The translations under genes and the position numbers were made by a program. Of a DNA stretch of 64,000 nt, positions 51,246-60,131 are shown one piece after another; the first letter of the stretch is position 1, and each line of letters starts with the position of its first letter. The notes under the pieces were generated by a model. It was given only the letters and a program-made list of their open reading frames with translations, did not search any database and was not told where the DNA came from. The stretch is taken from NCBI RefSeq assembly GCF_021184025.1, contig NZ_CP036537.1, positions 4,960,001-5,024,000 on the forward strand, in the 5' to 3' direction. The stretch is from Rhodopseudomonas boonkerdii (GTDB lineage Bacteria > Pseudomonadota > Alphaproteobacteria > Rhizobiales > Xanthobacteraceae).

Positions 51246-52007
51246 TCACGCGGCGAGCCAACCCCCATCGACCGGCAGCACCACGCCCGTCACGAATGAC
51301 GATCCGTCACCAGCCAGATAGAGCGCCGCATCCGCGACCTCCTCCGCGTGACCGAAGCGCTTCATGGCATGGCGCAGGCGCGAGGTTTCGCGCACCGGCT
51401 CGGGGTCGGCATGGCGGGCAAAGCTGCGGCGAAGCATCGGCGTGTCAATAGCGCCCGGCGCGATCGCATTGACCCGAATGCCGTCAGGCGCGAAGTCCAC
51501 CGCCATGGTGCGGGTGAGGCTGATGACGGCCCCCTTCGCTGCAATATAAGCGGTGTTACCCCTGCCGCCTGCCACCGCAAGCTGCGAGGCTAGCGTGACG
51601 ATCGATCCCTTGCCTTGTCGCTGCATCACCGGCACCGCCGCACGCGCCCAAAGCCAGGTGCCGCCGACATTGGCGCGAAACACCGCGTCCCAATCCGCCG
51701 GATCCGTTGTGACCACTGTGCCGCCGCAAGAAAAGCCCGCCGCAGTCATCAATACGTCGAAGCGGCCATGGCCGGCGACCACGGCATCGACAGTCGCCGT
51801 GGCAAAGTCGACATCGCCGACATCCCCCACATAAACGTTGCCGTCACCTCCCGCCGCGCGCAGCGTTGCCAGCGTCTCGTCCGCGCCTGCCGCATCACGA
51901 TCGATAATGGCAACATACGCGCCTTCGCGCGCAAAAAGCTGCGCGCTGGCCCGGCCAATGCCTGATCCGGCTCCTGTGACGATCGCAACCTGCCCAGCCA
52001 GTTTCAT
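51246..52007 (-). CDS. SDR family NAD(P)-dependent oxidoreductase
   Basis: A 253-aa classical short-chain dehydrogenase. Cofactor motif TGAGSGIG (residues 11-18), the NNAG-equivalent MTAAGFS and the catalytic Tyr-x-x-x-Lys in YIAAKGAVISLTRTMA are all intact, as is the C-terminal GVVLPVDGGW. The start at 52007 follows GGAG and lies one base beyond the epimerase stop; a GTG at 52022 is the alternative. It is the third gene of a probable hydantoinase-epimerase-SDR operon. Substrate unknown, probably a hydroxy- or keto-acid derivative. Confidence 0.9.
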   Translation of the reverse strand: MKLAGQVAIVTGAGSGIGRASAQLFAREGAYVAIIDRDAAGADETLATLRAAGGDGNVYVGDVGDVDFATATVDAVVAGHGRFDVLMTAAGFSCGGTVVTTDPADWDAVFRANVGGTWLWARAAVPVMQRQGKGSIVTLASQLAVAGGRGNTAYIAAKGAVISLTRTMAVDFAPDGIRVNAIAPGAIDTPMLRRSFARHADPEPVRETSRLRHAMKRFGHAEEVADAALYLAGDGSSFVTGVVLPVDGGWLAA

Positions 52008-52008
52008 C

Positions 52009-52983
52009 TCATTCCACTCCACCGTATTCGCCGAGCCATCGGCTCAGATCGTCCGCCGATGTCGCGCAATCAAATCTCGCGCGCCAACCAAACTCATGCT
52101 CAAGCCGCTGGATCGACAGTGGTGCGCGCGTCGGTCCATACACCGTCACCGTCGGCGTCTCACCCGCCGCAGCGAGCCTGCATGTGAAGCCCGGATTTGA
52201 GGCGGCAAACGCCTCTCCCCATTCTTCCGCCGTGTAGTTGATGCCGGTCGAAATATTGTAGAGTCGATGACGTGGCCGCTCCGCCTCGAGCAACAACTGC
52301 ACGGCAACCGCCACGTCAGGCGCATAGATCCAGTCCTTCTCGCCGGGATCACTCAACAGCGCTGGACGCCGCTCGGCACAGCAGGCCATGATCAAGGCCT
52401 GCGGCGACGGCGTGTCGCGCATACCACCAGCGCGCTCCCACGGACCGAATACGCCGGACAGGCGCACGCTGATAATGTCCATCTGCCAGAGATCGGCGAG
52501 CCGTGCTACGACACGCTCGGATGCGAATTTGGTGATGGGATACAGCGCGACCGGATCGCATGGCGTATCCTCGTCCAGCACGGCGAAACGCTGACCGCTG
52601 GCGCCATAGGCCGCGGCAGAGGACAGGTTGATGATCCGCCGCACGCCAGCATTCCGGGCTGCTTCCAGGATCGGTACCTGCGCCGCCAGATTGACTTGCA
52701 GAATGCTGCCGGGATCAGCGGCATCACGCGCCGGCCCGGCCGTGATCGCCGCACCAAGCACCGCCGCATCGACCTGAGTGCCGATTACCGCAGTCACGGC
52801 CGCATGATCGGTGACATCTCCCTGAACGACACGCAGCCGCTCGCGGTGCGCAGCGAAGGCGCGAAGCGCTGCAGCCGGCGGCGGCGCACGATCGAACAGT
52901 GTTACCTGATGTCCGCCTGCGAGCAGGCTTTCCGCGATATTCAGGCCGACAAATCCAGTCCCGCCGAAGATCAGAACATGCAT
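52009..52983 (-). CDS. NAD-dependent epimerase/dehydratase
   Basis: A 324-aa extended SDR. The NAD-binding motif is LIFGGTGFVGLNIAESL (residues 4-20) and the catalytic Tyr-x-x-x-Lys is YPITKFASERVV near residue 150, with the serine-containing NLSSAAAYGAS before it. GAGG eight bases before the ATG at 52983 decides the start. It lies 68 bp after the hydantoinase gene. It may act on sugar or lactone-like substrates. The link to hydantoin is positional only. Confidence 0.87.
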   Translation of the reverse strand: MHVLIFGGTGFVGLNIAESLLAGGHQVTLFDRAPPPAAALRAFAAHRERLRVVQGDVTDHAAVTAVIGTQVDAAVLGAAITAGPARDAADPGSILQVNLAAQVPILEAARNAGVRRIINLSSAAAYGASGQRFAVLDEDTPCDPVALYPITKFASERVVARLADLWQMDIISVRLSGVFGPWERAGGMRDTPSPQALIMACCAERRPALLSDPGEKDWIYAPDVAVAVQLLLEAERPRHRLYNISTGINYTAEEWGEAFAASNPGFTCRLAAAGETPTVTVYGPTRAPLSIQRLEHEFGWRARFDCATSADDLSRWLGEYGGVE

Positions 52984-53051
52984 GTGAACAGCCTCGTGCA
53001 ATCAGCACCGCGCAAGCGCATCAACGACTTCCCTGATTCTCGTGGATGCTG

Positions 53052-54521
53052 TCAGAGCAGCTTTGCGCCGAAGTTCAATTCCGGATTCATCTCCGCAACC
53101 AGCCGCCCCGTCGGCTTGGCCGCCTCGCCACCGCTCCGCGCCAGGAAACGGCCAGACCCCGGTGTCGCAGATAGCTTGTCGTCATCCACGATGACGCGAC
53201 CACGCGACAACACCATCACCGGCCACCCCTGTAGTTCGCGCCCGGCGAAAGGCGTGTAGCCGGCGAGGTCGTGCATCATGGCATCGCTGACCGTGACGCG
53301 GCGCTGCGGATCCCAGATCGCGATATCGGCATCGGCGCCGATGGCGACCGAGCCCTTGCGCGGATGCAGATTGTAGATTTTTGCAGGTGTCGTGGCCGTA
53401 ATCTCGACGAATTTCTCCAGCCCGAGCTTGCCCTTCGACACCATCGCATCGAACAACAACGGCAACCGCAATTCGAGGCCCGGCAGGCCGTTCGCGATCT
53501 GCTTGAAATTCGGATTGGGTCCGGCGCGCAGCTTGCCCGTCTCGTCGAAACGATACGGCGCGTGATCCGACGAAACGGTCTGCAAATCGCCCAGCGACAA
53601 GGCCTGCCACAGTGCTTCCTGATCGGCAGCGCCGCGCTGCGGCGGGCTGCACATCCATTTCGCGCCCTCGATACCGGGCTTGTCGAGATCCTGCGCTGTC
53701 ATGAAGAGATATTGCGGGCAGGTTTCTGCGAACACCTTGAGTCCTTCCCCGCGCGCCTGCCTGATCACCTTCGCGCCCTCTGCGGTGGAGACGTGAAAGA
53801 TCATGATGGGTTGGTCGACCAACGCAGCCATGCCGATCAGGCGATTGAACGCCTCGGCTTCGGAGATGCGGGCATGGCTGATGGCATGATATTTCGGATC
53901 GGTATAGCCACGGGCGAGCAGCCGCTTCACCATCCACGAAATGATGCCGTGATTTTCCGCGTGGGCGCAGAACATCGCGCCGCCGTCACGTGCGGCTATG
54001 AGGATATCGAGCAACTGCTCGTCATCCATCCTCAACCGGTCATAAGTCATGAAGATCTTGATCGACCCGTGGCCCTGCTTGATCATCGCCGGCAGGTCGC
54101 GTTCCAGCGTCTCCTTGGTCGGATCGGCGATAATCATGTGGAACGCGTAGTCGATCACGGCGCCCTTGCGGGCCAGCGCGTGATAATCCTCCAGCACCTG
54201 CGGCAGAGACATGCCGACATGCTGGGCCGCAAAGGAAATCACCGAGGTCGTGCCGCCAAATGCCGCCGATGTCGTCGCGCTCTCGAACGTATCGGCGTTC
54301 ACGATACCGGCTGCAGAGAGCTGCTCGATATGGCAATGGGTGTCGACGCCGCCCGGTAGCACGAATTTTCCGCGTGCATCGATCTCGCGTTTCGCACCGG
54401 AAAGACCGCGTCCGATGGCGGTGATTGTTTCACCGGAAATACCGACATCGGCTTCGAACACATCGGAGACCGTGGCGACACGTCCGCCGCGAATGATGAG
54501 GTCACAGGCGGGGTCGGTCAT
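53052..54521 (-). CDS. hyuA-type (dht): D-hydantoinase / dihydropyrimidinase
   Basis: A 489-aa cyclic amidohydrolase that opens hydantoins or dihydropyrimidines to N-carbamoyl amino acids. The binuclear metal ligands can all be seen: His62 and His64 in DTHCHIEQ, the carboxylated Lys155 in GSIKIFMTY, His187 in FCAHAENHG, His243 in FHVSTAEG and Asp319 in SSDHAPYRF. Tyr160 is the oxyanion tyrosine. The ATG at 54521 follows GGAG. It faces the racemase gene across a gap with an inverted repeat, while the carbamoylase is encoded just beyond. Together these form the classical D-amino acid route. The name dht is used here for function, not for a searched match. Confidence 0.93.
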   Translation of the reverse strand: MTDPACDLIIRGGRVATVSDVFEADVGISGETITAIGRGLSGAKREIDARGKFVLPGGVDTHCHIEQLSAAGIVNADTFESATTSAAFGGTTSVISFAAQHVGMSLPQVLEDYHALARKGAVIDYAFHMIIADPTKETLERDLPAMIKQGHGSIKIFMTYDRLRMDDEQLLDILIAARDGGAMFCAHAENHGIISWMVKRLLARGYTDPKYHAISHARISEAEAFNRLIGMAALVDQPIMIFHVSTAEGAKVIRQARGEGLKVFAETCPQYLFMTAQDLDKPGIEGAKWMCSPPQRGAADQEALWQALSLGDLQTVSSDHAPYRFDETGKLRAGPNPNFKQIANGLPGLELRLPLLFDAMVSKGKLGLEKFVEITATTPAKIYNLHPRKGSVAIGADADIAIWDPQRRVTVSDAMMHDLAGYTPFAGRELQGWPVMVLSRGRVIVDDDKLSATPGSGRFLARSGGEAAKPTGRLVAEMNPELNFGAKLL

Positions 54522-54583
54522 AGCAGTCTCCGTAGCAGTCGATGATGAGCACACACGGACATCCAGTCTGCCGCGCGCCTGTG

Positions 54584-54616
54584 CGCAGGTGCATGACATC
54601 ATCGTCCTCACCTGCG
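54584..54616. promoter_or_regulatory. inverted repeat in the hydantoinase-racemase divergent promoter
   Basis: Perfect eight-base arms CGCAGGTG (54584-54591) and CACCTGCG (54609-54616) are 17 bases apart in the 144-bp gap between the divergent hydantoinase and racemase genes. The following AT-rich stretch CATAATTTTTGCTT may hold the racemase promoter. An operator controlling both directions is likely. Confidence 0.45.
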
Positions 54617-54665
54617 GCATAATTTTTGCTTCTTTTCTGCATCCGTCAATACAGGACGCGCTTTA

Positions 54666-55328
54666 ATGTCTCGACCACGCATTCTGGTGATCAATCCGAA
54701 CTCCAACCGCATCGTGACAGCGGGGCTTGCTGAAGCGTTGAAGCCACTGAACTTCTCCACCGGCCCAGAAATTGTTTGCGAGACTCTCGCACAGGGTCCG
54801 TTCGGCGTGGAAAGCCAAGCCGATGTGGAGAGCGTCGCCATGCCACTGCAACAACTCGTTGCAGGCGACACGTCCTCTGCCGCCTTCGTGATCGCTTGCT
54901 ACAGCGATCCCGGACTTCATGTGTGCCGTGAAGCGACGACGCGCCCGGTGTTCGGTATCGCAGAATGCGGCGTCCTCACCGCGCTCACGCGCGCCGACCG
55001 TTTTGGCGTTATCGCCATCGCACAACGCTCGATCCCCCGTCATATGCGTTACCTCAGACAGATGGGATTGATGGAGCGCTTTGCAGGAGAACGTCCGCTC
55101 AACATGACGGTCGCCGAAACTGCATCAGGAGACGGCACACTGCTGAAGATGGTTGCAGTGGGACGCGCGCTGAAGGAAGAAGACGGTGCCGGCGCTATCG
55201 TGATGGGCTGCGCCGGCATGGCCCGCCATCGCAAACCGCTAGAGGATGCGCTCGGCATTCCCGTCATCGATCCGACTCAGGCCGCGGTCGCGATGGCATT
55301 GGGCGCTGTGCAGTTTGCAATAAACTGA
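54666..55328 (+). CDS. hydantoin racemase (Asp/Glu racemase superfamily)
   Basis: A 220-aa cofactor-independent racemase. The two catalytic cysteines are Cys78 in FVIACYSDPG and Cys182 in IVMGCAGMAR, spaced as in HyuE and AroA-like aspartate/glutamate racemases. The N-terminus ILVINPNSNRIVT is the family's standard phosphate-loop-like start. Its gene diverges from hydantoinase, so all three steps of the D-route (racemise, open, decarbamoylate) are encoded side by side. It would recycle the unused L-hydantoin. Confidence 0.91.
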   Translation: MSRPRILVINPNSNRIVTAGLAEALKPLNFSTGPEIVCETLAQGPFGVESQADVESVAMPLQQLVAGDTSSAAFVIACYSDPGLHVCREATTRPVFGIAECGVLTALTRADRFGVIAIAQRSIPRHMRYLRQMGLMERFAGERPLNMTVAETASGDGTLLKMVAVGRALKEEDGAGAIVMGCAGMARHRKPLEDALGIPVIDPTQAAVAMALGAVQFAIN

Positions 55329-55343
55329 TCTCCAATCGGGAGT

Positions 55344-56276
55344 CTACACTTCAGGCGGCAACACTACGCCCGTCTGGCTCGTGATGAGACCGTAATGTTC
55401 GATGCGCCGATGGCGGGCGAAGTCGAAAATCGTCTTCTTGCCGAATACGGTGTCGTCGAGATCGCAGGGATGAACCAGCAGTTCATCACCTTCGGTCTTG
55501 GCCTCGACCACCACCTCGCCGTCCGGATTGACGATCAGACTGCCACCGATCAGCGGAAAGCCGTCTTCGTCACCGGCCTTTGCCACCGACACCACCCAGC
55601 AGGAGTTCTGATAGGCACCTGCCTGCACTGCAAGACGATTGTGGAACAGCCGCTTCTCCGGGCCCTCGCTGTCTTTCTGTGAATTGAATGACGGCGTATT
55701 GTACCCGATCAGCACCATCTCGACGCCTTGCAGGCCCATCACCCGATAGGTCTCCGGCCAGCGTCGGTCGTTACAGACCGCCATGCCAAAAATGCCATCG
55801 AGCGTGCGCCAGACCGGAAAACCGAGATCGCCGGGCTCGAAATAGCGTTTTTCCAGATGTTGGAAGGAGCGTTCCGGATCGAACTCGGAATGGCCGGGCA
55901 GATGAATCTTGCGATATTTTCCGACGATCTTGCCCGAGCGGTCCGTGAGAATGGTGGTGTTGAAGTGATGACCGTCGGGCGTCAGCTCGGCGTAACCGAA
56001 GTTCATTGCCATCCGATATTCGGCGGCACGCGCAAATAGCGGCTGGACCACATCATTCGGCATCTCGCGCTCGAACCAGAGATCGACTTCGGCCTGATCC
56101 TCCACATACCAGCGCGGAAAGAAAGTCGTCAGTGCCAGTTCAGGATAGACGATCAGGTCAGCTCCCCTGCTCTTGGCTTCGTCCATCAGCGCGAGCATGC
56201 GTTTCACCACTTGATCGCGCCCTTCGGCACGCTGGATCGGACCCAACTGGGCGGCGGCGACATTAATCACGCGCAT
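55344..56276 (-). CDS. N-carbamoyl-D-amino acid hydrolase (D-carbamoylase)
   Basis: A 310-aa nitrilase-superfamily hydrolase that removes carbamoyl groups, giving D-amino acids, carbon dioxide and ammonia. The Glu-Lys-Cys triad is Glu46 in IVYPELALTTFFPRWY, Lys123 in KYRKIHLPGH and Cys168 in MAVCNDRRWPE; the wording matches the Agrobacterium D-carbamoylase closely (its triad is Glu47, Lys127, Cys172). It lies 15 bp after the convergent racemase gene and is followed, in the opposite transcription direction, by the flavin reductase gene upstream. Beta-ureidopropionase or aliphatic amidase functions are less likely given the HPLPGH and RW patterns. Confidence 0.93.
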   Translation of the reverse strand: MRVINVAAAQLGPIQRAEGRDQVVKRMLALMDEAKSRGADLIVYPELALTTFFPRWYVEDQAEVDLWFEREMPNDVVQPLFARAAEYRMAMNFGYAELTPDGHHFNTTILTDRSGKIVGKYRKIHLPGHSEFDPERSFQHLEKRYFEPGDLGFPVWRTLDGIFGMAVCNDRRWPETYRVMGLQGVEMVLIGYNTPSFNSQKDSEGPEKRLFHNRLAVQAGAYQNSCWVVSVAKAGDEDGFPLIGGSLIVNPDGEVVVEAKTEGDELLVHPCDLDDTVFGKKTIFDFARHRRIEHYGLITSQTGVVLPPEV

Positions 56277-56336
56277 CGCGCTTTTTCTCCGTAATGAATT
56301 TCAAGATTATCGTGGCTCGCGCGTGTCGGCATATCG

Positions 56337-56972
56337 CTATCCGCGTTCATTCTGCCATGCTTCGAGGCTTGGCACGTTCAGCTCAAAGCGATCGCCCATC
56401 CGCGCATACATGTTGCCCGCAATGCGGCCGACCGGCAAATAGGCATCGTAATCCGTTCGCAGCGTTTCGGCGTCAACCACCCCGTCGCGCGTGTGCAGGC
56501 CGAGAATCTCGCCAACCAGCAGATCCCGCTCTGCGCCGAAATTCATCATCGTTACCTGGCGGCATTCGAGCGCCACGGGTGCATCGGCAAGATAGGGCAC
56601 AGGTCCGTGGACGCCGGCAGTTAGTGCAAGCGTCAACGCATCCGGCTCGCCGATATTCGACGGGAAGTTGATCGCGCAGTGGGTCATGTTCTTGGCAAAG
56701 GCCTCGTCGACCATATGGACGACGAAATGCCCGGTCGCGCGCACATTGCGCGTCGTATCCTTCACGGCGCCATCGGGTCTCGCCTGCAGTCCGACCACGA
56801 CAAGCGCAGGATTCTCGGAGAACACGTTGAAGAACGAAAACGGCGCCGCATTGACGAGACCTTCCGGAGAAATGGTCGTGATCAATGCAATCGGACGCGG
56901 CACCACTAGACCTGTCAGCAACTTGTAGCGCTGCGGCCCGGTACAGGCCGCAAAATCGAAGCTCAACGTCAT
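56337..56972 (-). CDS. flavin reductase family protein (FMN-binding)
   Basis: A 211-aa protein of the flavin reductase-like (DIM6/NTAB) fold. TGLVVPRPIALITTISPEGL (residues about 19-38) and NAAPFSFFNVFSENPALVV form the FMN-binding barrel, followed by DTTRNVRATGHFVVHMV. Such proteins reduce flavin for a monooxygenase or act on imines. The start at 56972 has GGAAG upstream. It lies 60 bp before the carbamoylase start and may be its operon leader. Whether it works with the flavoprotein at 48635 is unknown. Confidence 0.85.
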   Translation of the reverse strand: MTLSFDFAACTGPQRYKLLTGLVVPRPIALITTISPEGLVNAAPFSFFNVFSENPALVVVGLQARPDGAVKDTTRNVRATGHFVVHMVDEAFAKNMTHCAINFPSNIGEPDALTLALTAGVHGPVPYLADAPVALECRQVTMMNFGAERDLLVGEILGLHTRDGVVDAETLRTDYDAYLPVGRIAGNMYARMGDRFELNVPSLEAWQNERG

Positions 56973-57136
56973 TTCATCTTCCCGAGAAACGCGGTGCATT
57001 TGGAAGGCACACCTGAACGGCGTCAATGCGCTTTAACAGGCAATCACTGCCTCGATTTCGGCCTCGACGCACCAATTCGGTCACTTTGCATGGCACCAGC
57101 ATTGGCCATCCGCCTAGCTTCTGAGAGATGCGTCCA

Positions 57137-58789
57137 TCATTTCCACTCGGCGTCCTGCAGAAGTCGCCAGTTGATCTTGTTGCTTTCGGAGCGTGGCAGG
57201 CTCTCGACGAATTCAATGGCGCGCGGCGCCTTGTAGCTCGCCATCTGCTGCCGCCCCCATGCCACGATATCTTCGGACACAACCGAACCTATTGCGCTGT
57301 CATGCAAAGCCACCACCGCTTTCACGGTTTCACCGCGATAACCATCCGGAGCCGAGATGACACAGCATTCCTTGATGGCTGGATGGCCGTACATGGTCGC
57401 CTCGACTTCGGCGGGCCACACCTTGAAGCCTGACACATTGATCATGCGTTTGAGCCGATCGACGGCGAAGAAGTATCCGTCGCCATCGCGATAGCCGAGA
57501 TCGCCCGTCCGCAGGAAACGTCGGCCGTCGATCGTAATGAACGTGGTCGCGTCGGCTTCCGGTCTATTCCAGTAACCCCGCAGCACTTGCGGACCACAGA
57601 CGACGATCTCGCCCGTCTCGCCGATACCGAGTTCTGCGCATGTGTCCGGATCGATCACCCGCGCATCGGTTTCATGCACAGCAATGCCGAGACATTGCCG
57701 CTTCGGCGCGGCCATCGGGTTGATATGTGTCGGCGACATGGTTTCGGTCATGCCGTAGCCTTCGACAAATTCGAGGCCGAAACGCGATTTCAACCGTTCG
57801 GCGACGGCGACCGGCATCGCCGCCCCGCCACCGGTAATCACTTTTAGCCGTGCAAAACAGTCGTCGCGGAAATTCCGACTCGACAGCACGTCGACGATCA
57901 TCGTCGGCGCTGCATTCCAGAACGTGACACCGTATCGCGCGAACAATGGCGGAATGATCTCCTTGTCCCATCGCGCGGTCAGCACCAAAGCGGCACCCGC
58001 AACGATGGCCGAATTCATCGAGCCCTGCATGCCGGCGACATGGAACATCGGCATGAAGGCCGTCATCACATCGTCTTTTCCCATGCCATACCAGCGCGCC
58101 TGCAGCACGGCCGTAAACAGAACGCTACGATGCGTGTGCATGCAGGCCTTGGGTTTGCCCGTCGCACCGGACGTATAGGGAAAGAGGCAGAGATCGTCGG
58201 GACCTGCCAACATCGGCGCCGGTCGCTCGCCAGCGGCAATCACTTTCATCCAATCGTGCCAGCCTGCTCCTTCGAGGCTGGCGACATCCTGCGTCACGCA
58301 GGCCGGCAGCGCATAAGGCGCCCGATCCGGCACATAGTCGCGATAACGCGCAACGATCACGGCGTCGAGATCTCTCGTCAGAAGCGGGGCAAAAACGTCG
58401 ATCAGGTCGCTACCGACGATAGCCACCCTGGCGCCGCTATCGGCCGCCATATAGCTGACCTCCGCAATCTTGTTCATTGGATTGATCGGCACGACGATGG
58501 CATCGGCGCGCATGACCGCGTGATACGCGATCACATATTGCGGCGAGTTCTGCAGTGCGACCAGAACACGGTCACCTCGCCGCACCCCGCAGCTGTTCTG
58601 CAGATAGCCGGCAAGCGCATCCACTTGCCGCAGCAGTTCCGCATAGCTCAACACGCCGTCGTAGAACACCGTTGCAAGATGATCGGGACGATCCTGAACG
58701 GCACGCGACAGAGCGTCATACAGAACGCCCTCAGGCATCGGCAATTCGCGAGGCTCTCCCGATGGCCAGAACGGCGATGCGTCAGTCAT
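57137..58789 (-). CDS. AMP-forming acyl-CoA synthetase (long-chain fatty acid-CoA ligase-like)
   Basis: A 550-aa ANL-family adenylating enzyme. The P-loop motif YTSGATGKPKACMHTHRS (about 208-225), the A5 motif GYGMTETM and the A7 motif RTGDLGYRDGDGYF are intact, as is the DRLKRMINVSGFKVWP hinge. The C-terminal catalytic lysine sits in PRSESNKINWRLLQ, a slightly altered version of the usual SGSGKILRR. It is the last gene of the hyuA-hyuB-aminotransferase-ligase operon, 21 bp after the aminotransferase. A carboxylate from the ring-opening or transamination step may be activated with CoA. Confidence 0.88.
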   Translation of the reverse strand: MTDASPFWPSGEPRELPMPEGVLYDALSRAVQDRPDHLATVFYDGVLSYAELLRQVDALAGYLQNSCGVRRGDRVLVALQNSPQYVIAYHAVMRADAIVVPINPMNKIAEVSYMAADSGARVAIVGSDLIDVFAPLLTRDLDAVIVARYRDYVPDRAPYALPACVTQDVASLEGAGWHDWMKVIAAGERPAPMLAGPDDLCLFPYTSGATGKPKACMHTHRSVLFTAVLQARWYGMGKDDVMTAFMPMFHVAGMQGSMNSAIVAGAALVLTARWDKEIIPPLFARYGVTFWNAAPTMIVDVLSSRNFRDDCFARLKVITGGGAAMPVAVAERLKSRFGLEFVEGYGMTETMSPTHINPMAAPKRQCLGIAVHETDARVIDPDTCAELGIGETGEIVVCGPQVLRGYWNRPEADATTFITIDGRRFLRTGDLGYRDGDGYFFAVDRLKRMINVSGFKVWPAEVEATMYGHPAIKECCVISAPDGYRGETVKAVVALHDSAIGSVVSEDIVAWGRQQMASYKAPRAIEFVESLPRSESNKINWRLLQDAEWK

Positions 58790-58810
58790 GATGGTTGTCC
58801 AGCGATCCGG

Positions 58811-60121
58811 TCAGTGGTGCAGGCTCGATTGCTTGTATTCCCGATCGGCAAGCGCAAGACCGTGATCGAGCGCAGCGAGAAGTCGTTCGGCATCCGGTTC
58901 GCTGATGATCAGCGGCGGCGCGAGAAATAGCGAGGTCTGCTCGCCTGACGTGCCGATAACGGCGCCGGCATCCATGGCCCGAGCAGCGACACGCGACGCG
59001 ATCGGATTTTCCATGGTATCGCCAGCCCAGCTGCGCCAGTCCGGTCCATGCAGTTCGACGGTCCAGTGCAAGCCCTGCCCGGCGACGCGGCTGACGCTGG
59101 GATGATTCCGCGCGATCTCGATCAGGCGCTTCCTGAAGAAGACTTCCATGGTGCGCACGCGGGAGAGGATGTCCTCCTCGGTCACCACTTTCAGATAGGC
59201 GCTGACAGCGGCCATGCTTATGGGATGACCGCGCAACGTGCCGTAATTCTGCCAGCTCGATCCCTTCAGCAGCTCGACGATCCGCTTCGACACGACCACC
59301 GCCGCAACCGCCGCAGCGCCGCCGCCAAGCGACTTGCCGAGGGTCACGATGTCTGGCCTGCTCTCCGCACCCTGAAACGCGAACCAACGGCCAGCGCGGC
59401 CAGCGCCGGTGACGACCTCATCGGCGATCCAGATCGATTCCGCAGCGGCCGCATGGCGCGCGACTTCATCCTGATAGGCGCCATCGTAATAGTTGCCGCC
59501 CTGGGTATAGTCGATGATTGTCGCAGCAGTGCCGTTCAGCGTCTCCGTCGCATCGGCGAGACGCGCAGCGACCGGGCGGTTATCCGGCAGCGAGCCGTAA
59601 ATCGCACCATCGGGCGCGGGAAGGATCTTGACCGGCGCCATCGGCGCCGGCAGCCGCGAGCCGCCGGCCTGCACGGCAAGGCCACCATGCCAATGCGGCT
59701 GCACGGTCATGCTGCGCGACAGGCCGACAATGCCGTGATAGGCGCGCTCACGCGTTGCCAGCGCGGATTTTTGCGTCAGTGCCTGGCACAGCGACAGCGC
59801 CATGTCATTGGCCTCGCTGCCCGAGATGCAGAAGCGCACGCCGCCGACCCAGTTTTCGCCTGCAAAGGCGGTGTCCATGAGATCATCGGCGGCCTGTTCG
59901 CGGCCGATCCATGTCCAGCCTTCATTCACCACCGGCGTATCTGCCGCATTGCGAATGGCTTCCACCATGCGGGGATGGCGATGGCCGAGACCGCCACCGG
60001 TATTGCTGCCGTCGATCAGCTTGCGGCCGTCCTTGAGATGGAAATACACGCCCTCGCCGCCGACCACGGTGAGCGGGGCGCTGTCGCCGGCATTGAGCCC
60101 GGTGCGTAACAGCCTGCTCAT
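58811..60121 (-). CDS. class III PLP-dependent aminotransferase
   Basis: A 436-aa aminotransferase of the class III (omega-amino acid / glutamate-1-semialdehyde) group. The PLP-lysine is in DIVTLGKSLGGGAAAVAA, and the phosphate-binding block FCISGSEANDMALSLCQALT (about 95-114) precedes IADEVVTGAGRAGR with the pyridoxal-N aspartate. The start at 60121 has GAGGAG upstream and begins ten bases beyond the HyuB stop. It may convert an omega-amino acid formed from the hydantoin substrate. A glutamate-1-semialdehyde mutase is less likely in this context. Confidence 0.9.
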   Translation of the reverse strand: MSRLLRTGLNAGDSAPLTVVGGEGVYFHLKDGRKLIDGSNTGGGLGHRHPRMVEAIRNAADTPVVNEGWTWIGREQAADDLMDTAFAGENWVGGVRFCISGSEANDMALSLCQALTQKSALATRERAYHGIVGLSRSMTVQPHWHGGLAVQAGGSRLPAPMAPVKILPAPDGAIYGSLPDNRPVAARLADATETLNGTAATIIDYTQGGNYYDGAYQDEVARHAAAAESIWIADEVVTGAGRAGRWFAFQGAESRPDIVTLGKSLGGGAAAVAAVVVSKRIVELLKGSSWQNYGTLRGHPISMAAVSAYLKVVTEEDILSRVRTMEVFFRKRLIEIARNHPSVSRVAGQGLHWTVELHGPDWRSWAGDTMENPIASRVAARAMDAGAVIGTSGEQTSLFLAPPLIISEPDAERLLAALDHGLALADREYKQSSLHH

Positions 60122-60131
60122 GGTTCTCTCC

